The notes under the pieces were generated by a model. That model was given only the letters and a program-made list of their open reading frames with translations, searched no databases and was not told the DNA's origin. A DNA stretch of 17,166 nt from Gammaproteobacteria bacterium (lineage in GTDB: Bacteria; Pseudomonadota; Gammaproteobacteria; Steroidobacterales; GCA-2729495). The translations under genes were made by a program, and so were the position numbers. This document shows, in pieces, positions 7,858 to 14,346 of the stretch. Within the stretch, counting starts at the first letter, position 1. Every line of letters begins with the position of its first letter. The stretch covers positions 1 through 17,166 of the forward strand of contig JAUIEY010000023.1 of assembly GCA_030429685.1 (NCBI GenBank), read 5' to 3'.

Positions 7858-8765
7858 GATGCCTTGTCCACATCCTGCCGGGAGTTGTCAGACAGCATGG
7901 GGAAGCCCAGTGTTTCACGGCCGTCGTAATAGGCCTGCGCGACAGCGCGGGCCAGCGCCCGCACCCGCAGGATATAGCGCTGCCGTTCGGAAACCGAAAT
8001 GGCTTTGCGGGCATCGAGCAAATTGAAATTGTGCGAGGCATCGAGCACGTATTCATAGGCCGGCAGTGCCAGGCCTGCTTCAATAAGCCGCGTGCACTGC
8101 CGTTCTGCTTCATCAAACCGGGCCAACAGCACGGCGACATCAGCCTCTGCAAAATTGAAGCGCGACATCTCGACTTCATTCTGATGGAACACGTCGCCGT
8201 AAGTTACCTTGCCGGCCGGGCCGTCAGCCCAGATCAGATCAAATACACTGGCGACGTTCTGCAGGTACATGGCAATACGTTCCAGACCGTAGGTAATTTC
8301 ACCGCTCACCGGTTTACAGTCGAGTCCGCCGGCCTGCTGAAAATAGGTGAACTGGGTGACTTCCATGCCATTCAGCCAGACTTCCCAGCCCAGCCCCCAG
8401 GCGCCGAGCGTCGGCGATTCCCAGTTGTCCTCGACAAAACGGATATCGTGCACACGGGTATCAATGCCCAGATGGCGCAGTGAACCCAGGTAGAGATCCT
8501 GAATGTCATCCGGGGACGGCTTCAGCACCACCTGGAACTGGTAGTAGTGCTGCAGCCGGAACGGATTGTCGCCGTAACGCCCGTCCGTGGGTCGCCGGCT
8601 GGGCTGCACATAGGCGGCGTTCCAGGGCTCCGGACCAATGGCACGCAGGAAGGTGGCGGGATGGAAAGTGCCGGCACCCATCGGGGCGTCAAAGGGTTGC
8701 AGCACCACGCAACCCTGATCGGCCCAGTAGCGCTGCAGCGATAAAATAAGGTCCTGAAAAGTCAC
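7854..8765 (-). CDS. glyQ: glycyl-tRNA synthetase alpha subunit
   Basis: GlyQ carries the class II catalytic core that activates glycine in the alpha2beta2 enzyme. The 303-residue protein is full length and highly conserved: FQDLILSLQRYWADQGC at the N-terminus, then GAGTFHPATFLRAIGPEP, YVQPSRRPTDGRYGDNP, RLQHYYQFQVVLKPSP and the HNFNLLDARKAIS block near the C-terminus. The start is GTG at 8765; the upstream in-frame codons back to a TAA at 8819-8817 contain no ATG, GTG or TTG, so this start is essentially forced. No good Shine-Dalgarno lies at normal spacing. It is the first gene of the five-gene minus-strand operon and is divergent from glnA. Confidence 0.97.
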   Translation of the reverse strand: MTFQDLILSLQRYWADQGCVVLQPFDAPMGAGTFHPATFLRAIGPEPWNAAYVQPSRRPTDGRYGDNPFRLQHYYQFQVVLKPSPDDIQDLYLGSLRHLGIDTRVHDIRFVEDNWESPTLGAWGLGWEVWLNGMEVTQFTYFQQAGGLDCKPVSGEITYGLERIAMYLQNVASVFDLIWADGPAGKVTYGDVFHQNEVEMSRFNFAEADVAVLLARFDEAERQCTRLIEAGLALPAYEYVLDASHNFNLLDARKAISVSERQRYILRVRALARAVAQAYYDGRETLGFPMLSDNSRQDVDKAS

Positions 8766-8865
8766 CGGAAAATGTTGCCGTCCCTGAAAGGCGCGAAGTT
8801 TAGCAATTTTTCGGGTTTATCACCCTTTATATATTGTGCTGAAAGTGGGGGACTGAAGGGCGTGG

Positions 8866-8989
8866 CGCCGGGGTGGTTTTTGGCGGGTCTTGAAGGCGAA
8901 CGGAGCAGGGATAGCGAGAGTGAGCCGGAACGACAGCGAGCCGAGGCATGGACGCCGAAGGCGAGCGGCCGAAAAAAGCCACCCCGGCG
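8866..8989. repeat. palindromic intergenic repeat element, copy A
   Basis: The ends CGCCGGGGTGG (8866-8876) and CCACCCCGGCG (8979-8989) are perfect 11-bp inverted repeats. They are extended inward by matching T-rich/A-rich stretches (TTTTTGGC against GCCGAAAAAAG). The centre is purine-rich with repeated GCGAG/GCGAAC words. It shares the words GGGGTGGTT, GGCGAA, CGGAGC, TAGCGA and TGAGCCG, in the same order, with the element at 15816-15899. This looks like a dispersed, non-coding palindromic family (REP/MITE-like), but copy number is unknown. Confidence 0.6.
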
Positions 8990-9013
8990 GCAGGACCTAG
9001 AGATGTCAATTTA

Positions 9014-9030
9014 TGCACTAAAAAAGTGCA
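9014..9030. promoter_or_regulatory. NtrC enhancer site 1 upstream of glnA
   Basis: TGCACTAAAAAAGTGCA is a perfect TGCAC-N7-GTGCA palindrome and fits the NtrC consensus (the E. coli glnA site is TGCACCAACATGGTGCA). Its centre lies about 128 bp upstream of the inferred glnA transcription start. NtrC, encoded downstream in this window, probably binds here under nitrogen limitation. Confidence 0.85.
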
Positions 9031-9044
9031 CAAATACCGCGGAA

Positions 9045-9061
9045 TGCACTAAAATAGCGCG
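9045..9061. promoter_or_regulatory. NtrC enhancer site 2 upstream of glnA
   Basis: TGCACTAAAATAGCGCG matches the left half and centre of site 1, with a degenerate right half (AGCGCG instead of AGTGCA). It starts 31 bp after site 1, about three helical turns, so both lie on the same DNA face. This copies the paired-site arrangement of E. coli glnA, where the two sites are about 32 bp apart. It is probably a weaker, cooperative site. Confidence 0.7.
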
Positions 9062-9122
9062 TGAAATTCCGGCGCGCTCCAAAAAGAAGCATAAGAAACA
9101 ACCTCTTAGCACTTACTCGAAC

Positions 9123-9140
9123 TTGGCACGCTTCATGCAC
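9123..9140 (+). promoter_or_regulatory. sigma-54 (-24/-12) promoter of glnA
   Basis: TTGGCACG at -24 and ATGCAC at -12 have GG (9125-9126) and GC (9137-9138) separated by exactly 10 bp, as required for RpoN promoters. The -24 box is perfect; the -12 box has A for the first T of TTGC. Transcription should start near 9150, about 105 bases before the glnA ATG. The NtrC sites upstream complete the architecture. Confidence 0.85.
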
Positions 9141-9163
9141 TAATGCTTGCTCTGGTTGCAGGG

Positions 9164-9213
9164 CCTGAGCTCAGGTTCTGCCCGCCGATTTCGTATAACC
9201 GGTTTTAACCGTT
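9164..9213 (+). other. structured elements in the glnA leader
   Basis: Within the predicted 5' leader are a perfect 12-bp palindrome CCTGAGCTCAGG (9164-9175) and a tandem motif ATAACCGGTT/TTAACCGTTT (about 9195-9214). They may be an operator, part of a second promoter region or leader RNA structure. I do not recognise a known riboswitch, and the function is unknown. Confidence 0.35.
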
Positions 9214-9255
9214 TCAGTAACCCCAGTGGAGTTCATCTCCGGAGGAGAACAAGCA

Positions 9256-10668
9256 ATGACGACATCAGCTGATGTGCTCAACATGCTGAAAGAGACTGAT
9301 GCAAAGTTCGTTGACCTGCGTTTCGCAGATACCAAGGGCAAGGAACAGCACGTAACAGTACCCGCCAGCACAATTGACGAAGATTTTTTCACCGAAGGCA
9401 AAATGTTCGACGGTTCGTCGATCGCAGGCTGGAAGGGCATTAACGAATCCGACATGATTCTGATGCCGGATCCGACCACAGCCGTCACCGATATCTTCAC
9501 CGACGACGGCACGGTCAACATCCGCTGCGATGTCTATGAACCTTCTACTATGCAGGGCTACAACCGTTGCCCGCGTATGACGGCGCGACGCGCTGAAGAA
9601 TTCCTGGCATCTACCGGTATTGCCGATGAAGCCTACTTCGGTCCGGAAAACGAGTTTTTCATTTTCGACGACGTTAAAGTCAAAAATGATGTGCAGGGCT
9701 GTATGTACAAGGTTGACTCTATTGAGGGCGCCTGGAACAGCGATGCCGAGCATCATGACGGCAACATCGGTCACCGTCCGGGCATCAAGGGTGGTTACTT
9801 CCCGGTTCCCCCGGTCGACTCACAGCATGACATTCGCTCCGCGATGTGTCTGGCGCTGGAAGAATACGGCCTGTCGGTTGAAGTGCACCACCATGAAGTG
9901 GCAACTGCCGGACAGGGTGAAATCGGCGTCAAGTTCAACACGCTGGTGAAAAAAGCTGACGAAGTTCTGACCCTGAAGTACGTGGTACAGAATGTCGCCC
10001 ACAGCTATGGCAAAACCGCGACCTTTATGCCGAAGCCGCTGGTCGGTGACAACGGTAATGGCATGCACGTTCACCAGTCCCTCATGAAAGGTGGCAAAAA
10101 TATCTTTAGTGGTGACGGCTACGGTGGCCTGAGTGAAACTGCTTTGTACTACATCGGCGGTATCATTAAGCATGCGCGTGCTATCAACGCGTTTGCCAAT
10201 GCTTCCACCAACAGCTACAAGCGTCTGGTGCCGGGCTTTGAAGCGCCGTGTATTCTGGCCTATTCGGCCCGTAACCGTTCGGCTTCTATCCGTATTCCGT
10301 TTATTTCCAATCCGAAAGGACGGCGTATCGAGGTGCGTTTCCCTGACAGTACTGCAAACCCCTATTTCGCGTTTGCAGCCATGCTGATGGCAGGTATCGA
10401 CGGTATTCAGAACAAGATTCATCCTGGCGACGCCATGGACAAGGATCTGTATGACCTGCCGCCGGAAGAAGAGAAGCAGCTCAAGACCGTTTGTTATGCC
10501 TTTGACCAGGCCCTGGATGCGCTCGACAAAGACCGCGAATTCCTGCTGGCCGGTGATGTGTTCGACAATGATCTGATTGACGGTTACATCGCGCTGAAGA
10601 ACGAAGAAGTGCAGCGTCTGCGCATGAGCACCCACCCGTGCGAAGTGGACATGTACTACAGCCTCTAG
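9256..10668 (+). CDS. glnA: glutamine synthetase type I (GSI-beta)
   Basis: GlnA makes glutamine from glutamate, ammonia and ATP, the main ammonium assimilation step, as a cytoplasmic dodecamer. The 470-residue product is the usual length (E. coli 469). Visible are KFVDLRFADTKGKEQHV near the N-terminus, MFDGSSIAGWK (the latch loop), FGPENEFFIFD with metal-ligand glutamates, NGNGMHVHQSL, NSYKRLVPGFEAP and the adenylylation site LYDLPPEE, with Tyr399 the likely target of GlnE. The start is ATG at 9256, eight bases after GGAGGAG; an upstream in-frame GTG at 9226 is rejected because it lies before that ribosome site. Expression is probably driven by the sigma-54 promoter at 9123 with two NtrC sites. 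A strong hairpin follows before the downstream genes. Confidence 0.98.
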   Translation: MTTSADVLNMLKETDAKFVDLRFADTKGKEQHVTVPASTIDEDFFTEGKMFDGSSIAGWKGINESDMILMPDPTTAVTDIFTDDGTVNIRCDVYEPSTMQGYNRCPRMTARRAEEFLASTGIADEAYFGPENEFFIFDDVKVKNDVQGCMYKVDSIEGAWNSDAEHHDGNIGHRPGIKGGYFPVPPVDSQHDIRSAMCLALEEYGLSVEVHHHEVATAGQGEIGVKFNTLVKKADEVLTLKYVVQNVAHSYGKTATFMPKPLVGDNGNGMHVHQSLMKGGKNIFSGDGYGGLSETALYYIGGIIKHARAINAFANASTNSYKRLVPGFEAPCILAYSARNRSASIRIPFISNPKGRRIEVRFPDSTANPYFAFAAMLMAGIDGIQNKIHPGDAMDKDLYDLPPEEEKQLKTVCYAFDQALDALDKDREFLLAGDVFDNDLIDGYIALKNEEVQRLRMSTHPCEVDMYYSL

Positions 10669-10706
10669 GCCGCACTGCGCGCTGACAGGCGTAAACATAA
10701 GCTGGC

Positions 10707-10737
10707 CAACCTCCCGGGCATCAGGCCCGGGAGGTTG
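10707..10737 (+). terminator. strong hairpin between glnA and the DUF4124-ntrBC genes
   Basis: Thirteen perfectly paired bases (10707-10719 with 10725-10737) enclose a five-base loop, ATCAG. The stem is GC-rich (CAACCTCCCGGGC). No T-run follows; the next bases are AGTTGGCC. It may act as a partial terminator, a pause site or a processing/3'-end stabilising structure that keeps glnA transcripts more abundant than ntrBC. Confidence 0.6.
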
Positions 10738-10775
10738 AGTTGGCCCCCCGGGCAGCATGGCGTTATGCTTTGGGT

Positions 10776-11309
10776 ATGTGCAAACAGACTTTTTTCACTG
10801 CTCTGCTGACGCTGTCTGTGGCGGTTTCCGCACCGGTGCCGGCCGATGAAATCTACCGTTGGGTGGATGGCAACGGTCAGGTTCACTATTCGGATGTGCC
10901 GCGTGACGGGGCCGAGCAGATCGAACTGAATCCGGCGCAGGCTTTTTCCGCACCGGCTGTTGCGCGCCCTGCTCCGGCAGCGAACGTACCTGCTGCAGAA
11001 CCGGCCGAGGTCTATGCAGCGCTGGAAATTGTGAGCCCGACGCAGGAGGAGACCATTTGGAACACCGGCGGCATCATCACCGTCTCAGTGAGCCCGGAGC
11101 CGGCACTGAAGCCCGGCCACAGTCTCAACATCTATTACGACGGCCGGCTGATCGCAGCGAAAGCACCGCGAGCGACCAGTGTGCAATTGTCAGAGGTGTA
11201 TCGCGGCGAACACCGTATCTCGGCAGAGATTCTGGACGTGAACGGACGGGCGGTGAAGCAGGCGCAACCGGTGACGTTCTTCTACAAGCAAACCTCGGTC
11301 AGAAACTGA
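10776..11309 (+). CDS. exported DUF4124-domain protein
   Basis: The 177-residue product begins with a Sec-type signal peptide (about residues 1-23, hydrophobic core FFTALLTLSVAVSAP, likely cleavage after VPA). It continues directly into EIYRWVDGNGQVHYSDVP, the hallmark of the DUF4124 domain. A proline/alanine-rich linker follows (about 50-85). The C-terminal half (about 85-170) has alternating strands typical of an Ig-like fold, such as LEIVSP and ITVSVSP. No lipobox is present, so it is probably a soluble periplasmic protein. Its function is unknown. ATG at 10776 is chosen because it gives a clean signal peptide; there is no good Shine-Dalgarno, and TTG at 10770 is an alternative. It lies between glnA and ntrB, a position I recall for DUF4124 genes in other gammaproteobacteria. 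Confidence 0.8.
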   Translation: MCKQTFFTALLTLSVAVSAPVPADEIYRWVDGNGQVHYSDVPRDGAEQIELNPAQAFSAPAVARPAPAANVPAAEPAEVYAALEIVSPTQEETIWNTGGIITVSVSPEPALKPGHSLNIYYDGRLIAAKAPRATSVQLSEVYRGEHRISAEILDVNGRAVKQAQPVTFFYKQTSVRN

Positions 11310-11350
11310 CCAGCCAGCCGGGAGCTGCCCCGGCCAATCCGGGCCCTGCC

Positions 11351-12448
11351 ATGACTGAGCGTTCTGCCGCAGGTTCTGCCAGACAAAATCTCGAAAATCT
11401 TTTTGATGCGCTGGCTACGGCAGTGCTGGTACTCGACGCCGGCAATCGTGTTGCCGCATTGAATACCGCAGCCGAAGGCCTGCTGGGTATAAGCGCAAAG
11501 CGGGCGCGGGGCAATACGCTGGCGCGGCTGGTGCCGGGGCTCGATGAGCTGGATGAATTGTGCTCCCGGGCGCGCGTCGAATCGCAAAGCTTCGGTAAAA
11601 CACTGCGTGTGATGGCACCGCAGCGCGATGGCAGCGAGCTCGAAGTTGCCGCGCGTGTCAGTCCTGCCAACGATGGCAGCAGCGATATTCTGATGGTTGA
11701 ACTGTTTGATATCACCCAGCGGCATCAGCTGGACCGCGAAAGCGCGTTGGTGGCGCAGCGCGGCGTTAGCCGGCGCATGCTGCAGCAGCTCGCGCATGAA
11801 ATCCGCAATCCCCTCGGTGGCCTGCGCGGCGCCGCGCAATTGCTGGAGCGCGAGCTGGATGATCCGTCCCTGCATGAGTTTACGCAGGTGATCATTGGTG
11901 AAGCGGACCGGCTGGAAGGCCTGGTGGCCGGGTTGCTGGGTCCGGGCGGGAAACCGGACATGCAGTTGCGCAATCTGCATGAGGTGCTGGAACACGTGGC
12001 GCGCCTGGTGGGCAGTGAGACGCCGGGACTGCAGATTCAGCGCGACTACGATCCCAGCCTGCCGGAACTGCTGCTGGACAGCGATCAGATGACGCAGGCA
12101 TTTCTGAACCTGATGCGCAATGCGGTTCAGGCAATGGCTGGCGAAGGTCAGCTGATACTGCGTACCCGCGTCCGTACCCACCAGGTGTTGAGTAATCGTA
12201 TGCACCGGCTGGTCGCGGTAGTGGAAATTGAAGACAGCGGACCCGGCGTGCCGGAAGAAATTGCCGAGACCATTTTTTATCCGCTGGTGACCGGGCGTGA
12301 TGACGGCACCGGCATCGGTTTGCCGCTGGCACAGGAACTGGTCAACCGTCACCAGGGGCTGATTGAGTTTGTATCGCAGCCGGGCCGAACCGTATTTTCC
12401 GTAAGTTTGCCGGTGGCCACCGATGCGGATGAGGTCGGCGAAGCATGA
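11351..12448 (+). CDS. glnL: nitrogen regulation sensor histidine kinase NtrB
   Basis: NtrB (GlnL) is the cytoplasmic kinase/phosphatase that, under PII control, phosphorylates NtrC when nitrogen is scarce. The 365-residue product (E. coli 349) has an N-terminal PAS domain (about 12-125, starting NLFDALATAVLVLD) and a phosphorylatable histidine in QLAHEIRNPLGGLRGAAQLL (H149). The HATPase part follows, with N box NLMRNAVQAM, G1 EDSGPGVPEE and G2 GTGIGLPLA. No membrane segment is seen, as expected for NtrB. The start ATG at 11351 has a weak ribosome site; no other start lies between it and the preceding stop 41 bases upstream. The end overlaps ntrC as ATGA (12445-12448), so the pair is probably translationally coupled. 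Confidence 0.96.
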   Translation: MTERSAAGSARQNLENLFDALATAVLVLDAGNRVAALNTAAEGLLGISAKRARGNTLARLVPGLDELDELCSRARVESQSFGKTLRVMAPQRDGSELEVAARVSPANDGSSDILMVELFDITQRHQLDRESALVAQRGVSRRMLQQLAHEIRNPLGGLRGAAQLLERELDDPSLHEFTQVIIGEADRLEGLVAGLLGPGGKPDMQLRNLHEVLEHVARLVGSETPGLQIQRDYDPSLPELLLDSDQMTQAFLNLMRNAVQAMAGEGQLILRTRVRTHQVLSNRMHRLVAVVEIEDSGPGVPEEIAETIFYPLVTGRDDGTGIGLPLAQELVNRHQGLIEFVSQPGRTVFSVSLPVATDADEVGEA

Positions 12449-13848
12449 GTGCCGCGAACCGTCAGAGTGTCTGGATAGTCGATGATGACGACTCAGTGCG
12501 CTGGGTGCTGGAAAAAGCGATGCAGCGGGATGGCATGGACGCGCGTGGTTTTGCCGACCCGCAGGCCGCACTGGACGAATTATCGCTGCAACGGCCGGAT
12601 GTACTGATCACCGATATCCGTATGCCCGGTATGGACGGGCTGGAATTTTCCAGCCAGATCGCAGCCATGAACATTGATCTGCCAATTATTGTCATTACCG
12701 CGCATACCGATCTGGACAGCGCCGTCGCTGCCTATCAGTCGGGCGCTTTCGAGTATTTGCCCAAGCCGTTTGATGTTGACGATGCTGTATCGCTGGTCAA
12801 TCGGGCTGCCGAGGCGGGCCGGGCGCGCAAGGCCGGGTCAGCCGCGGCCGCGGCGCCCGGCATGTCGGGCATGGTCGGGCAGGCCCCGGCGATGCAGGAT
12901 GTATTCCGCACTATCGGGCGGCTTTCACGGGCCAGCATGACGGTATTGATTACCGGCGAATCGGGCACCGGCAAAGAGCTGGTTGCGCGCGCGCTGCACG
13001 AGCACAGTCCGCGCGTCAATGAACCTTTTGTGGCATTGAATACCACCGCGATTGCTGCGGAACTGCTCGAATCGGAATTATTCGGCCACGAGCGTGGCGC
13101 TTTTACCGGCGCCGACCGGCAGCGCATCGGGCGGTTTGAACAGGCCGATGGCGGCACGCTGTTTCTGGATGAAATAGGCGACATGTCACCCGATTTGCAA
13201 ACTCGTCTGCTGCGCGTGCTGGCGGAGGGCGAGTTCTATCGGGTTGGCGGCCAAAAGGCTATCCGGGTCGATGTACGGATTATTGCCGCTACCAACCAGA
13301 ATCTCGAGGATGCGGTTGCTGCAGGTAACTTTCGCGAAGACCTGTACCACCGTCTGAATGTTATGCGCATCAATACACCGCCACTGCGGGAGCGCCGTGA
13401 AGACATACCCATGCTGGTGCAGCACTACCTGAGCAAGGCGGCCGATGAACTTGGTGTCGATGCCAAGACCATCAGCGCTGACGCGCTGGACAAGCTGAGC
13501 GGGTTTGACTGGCCCGGTAACGTGAGGCAACTGGTGAACGCGGTGCGGCGCATGACGGTGACGGCACCCGGCAATGAAATTCGGCCGGCTGACCTGCCGC
13601 CCGAAGTCGGCGGGCGCAGCGGCAGCACCGCCAGTGACTGGAGTGATGCGCTGGCGGCCTGGGCCGGGCGCAAACTGGCGAATGGCGCAACCGCGCCGTT
13701 GCTCGAGGAAGCCCAGCCGGTATTTGAGGGCGCCCTGATTCGCTCCGCCATGCAGGCTTCGGGCGGCCGCAAACAGGATGCCGCCCGGCTACTCGGCTGG
13801 GGGCGCAACACGCTGACGCGCAAGATTAAAGAGCTGGGCCTCGACTAG
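12445..13848 (+). CDS. glnG: nitrogen regulation response regulator NtrC
   Basis: NtrC (GlnG) is the sigma-54-dependent activator of glnA and other nitrogen genes; phosphorylation makes it oligomerise at enhancers and remodel RNA polymerase. The 467 residues match the family (E. coli 469). The receiver domain shows the acidic cluster D13-D16, phosphoacceptor D57 in TDIRMPGMDG and K107 in PKPFD. The AAA+ domain has Walker A GESGTGKE (171-178), the sigma-54 contact loop GAFTGA (218-223) and Walker B LFLDE (D242, E243). The C-terminal Fis-type helix-turn-helix is about 440-463 (GGRKQDAARLLGWGRNTLTR). Two matching enhancer sites lie upstream of glnA in this window. The stop codon overlaps that of the convergent cyclophilin gene. 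Confidence 0.97.
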   Translation: MSAANRQSVWIVDDDDSVRWVLEKAMQRDGMDARGFADPQAALDELSLQRPDVLITDIRMPGMDGLEFSSQIAAMNIDLPIIVITAHTDLDSAVAAYQSGAFEYLPKPFDVDDAVSLVNRAAEAGRARKAGSAAAAAPGMSGMVGQAPAMQDVFRTIGRLSRASMTVLITGESGTGKELVARALHEHSPRVNEPFVALNTTAIAAELLESELFGHERGAFTGADRQRIGRFEQADGGTLFLDEIGDMSPDLQTRLLRVLAEGEFYRVGGQKAIRVDVRIIAATNQNLEDAVAAGNFREDLYHRLNVMRINTPPLRERREDIPMLVQHYLSKAADELGVDAKTISADALDKLSGFDWPGNVRQLVNAVRRMTVTAPGNEIRPADLPPEVGGRSGSTASDWSDALAAWAGRKLANGATAPLLEEAQPVFEGALIRSAMQASGGRKQDAARLLGWGRNTLTRKIKELGLD

Positions 13849-14324
13849 CCGGCGACCGAGACTTTTATCATCGCGTCGCCCTGCTGAATCTGATCCACCA
13901 CATCGAGACCTTCGGTGACTTTGCCGAAAACGGTGTGGCGGCCGTCCAGGTGCGGTTGCGGACTGTGACAAATGAAAAACTGGCTGCCATTGGTGCCCGG
14001 GCCGGCATTGGCCATCGACAGGGTACCGCGCTCATGCTGGTGCGGATTACCGTCAAATTCGTCTTCGAAGCGGTAACCCGGTCCGCCGGCGCCGGAACCG
14101 GTCGGGTCGCCACCCTGGATCACAAAATCAGGAATCACCCGGTGAAAACTGACGCCGTCATAAAAGCCTTCCTGCGCCAGAAAAACGAAGTTGTTTACCG
14201 TTTTGGGCGCGGCTGATGCATACAGCTCGATTTCTATCAGGCCTTTGCTGGTTTCCATCGACACCTTGTAGTCATTTTCTGTATCAATCTGCATTTCGGG
14301 CGGGTTGTCCCACTGCTTGCTCAT
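13845..14324 (-). CDS. ppiB: peptidyl-prolyl cis-trans isomerase, cyclophilin type
   Basis: Cyclophilins speed cis-trans isomerisation of X-Pro bonds. The 159-residue product has no signal peptide and is presumably cytoplasmic, like E. coli PpiB (164). Core motifs are VSMETSKGLIEIELY, FHRVIPDFVIQGGDPTGSG with the catalytic arginine, GTLSMANAGPGTNGSQFFI and LDGRHTVFGKV. About 20 polar residues precede the first strand, longer than in PpiB. The start ATG at 14324 is preceded by AGGAA at normal spacing. It follows the dihydroorotate dehydrogenase gene by 22 bp and is probably co-transcribed. Its TAG stop shares CTAG (13845-13848) with the ntrC stop on the other strand. The symbol is by family; which paralogue it is cannot be told. 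Confidence 0.9.
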   Translation of the reverse strand: MSKQWDNPPEMQIDTENDYKVSMETSKGLIEIELYASAAPKTVNNFVFLAQEGFYDGVSFHRVIPDFVIQGGDPTGSGAGGPGYRFEDEFDGNPHQHERGTLSMANAGPGTNGSQFFICHSPQPHLDGRHTVFGKVTEGLDVVDQIQQGDAMIKVSVAG

Positions 14325-14346
14325 ATGTATTTCCTGGTTTTGTTGT

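Larger units (their letters stand above)
8766..9255. other. 490-bp divergent control region between glyQ and glnA
   Basis: No gene is supported here. From left to right it holds an AT-rich patch at 8826-8835 (TATAAA-like on the minus strand, with no recognisable -35), which is the best guess for the glyQ promoter. Then come a 124-bp inverted-repeat element (8866-8989), two NtrC-type sites (9014-9061), a sigma-54 promoter (9123-9140) and the glnA leader with its ribosome site (GGAGGAG, 9241-9247). A 123-codon open frame from 8772 runs through all of this but has no family resemblance and no ribosome site. Confidence 0.7.

Noticed and set aside
7864..7872. DnaA-box-like TTGTCCACA, and TTATCCACG at 14693-14701
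   Set aside because: They are isolated near-matches inside coding regions, with no cluster or AT-rich unwinding region; oriC is not supported in this window.
8772..9143. 123-codon plus-strand open frame in the glyQ-glnA gap
   Set aside because: It runs through the palindromic repeat, the NtrC sites and the sigma-54 promoter, lacks a ribosome site and has low-complexity charged sequence.
9226..9255. Upstream GTG start for glnA
   Set aside because: The strong GGAGGAG ribosome site lies downstream of it, eight bases before ATG 9256, which also matches the family N-terminus.
9820..10758. 312-codon open frame antisense to glnA
   Set aside because: It lies entirely opposite highly conserved GlnA and has no family motif or ribosome site.
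11990..11998. CACGTG core in ntrB as a further parS site
   Set aside because: The flanks do not match the parS arms; only the core hexamer agrees.
11282..12571. 429-codon open frame antisense to ntrB
   Set aside because: It is the complement of clear ntrB codons, shows no recognisable domain and has histidine/glutamine-rich composition typical of reversed GC-rich genes.
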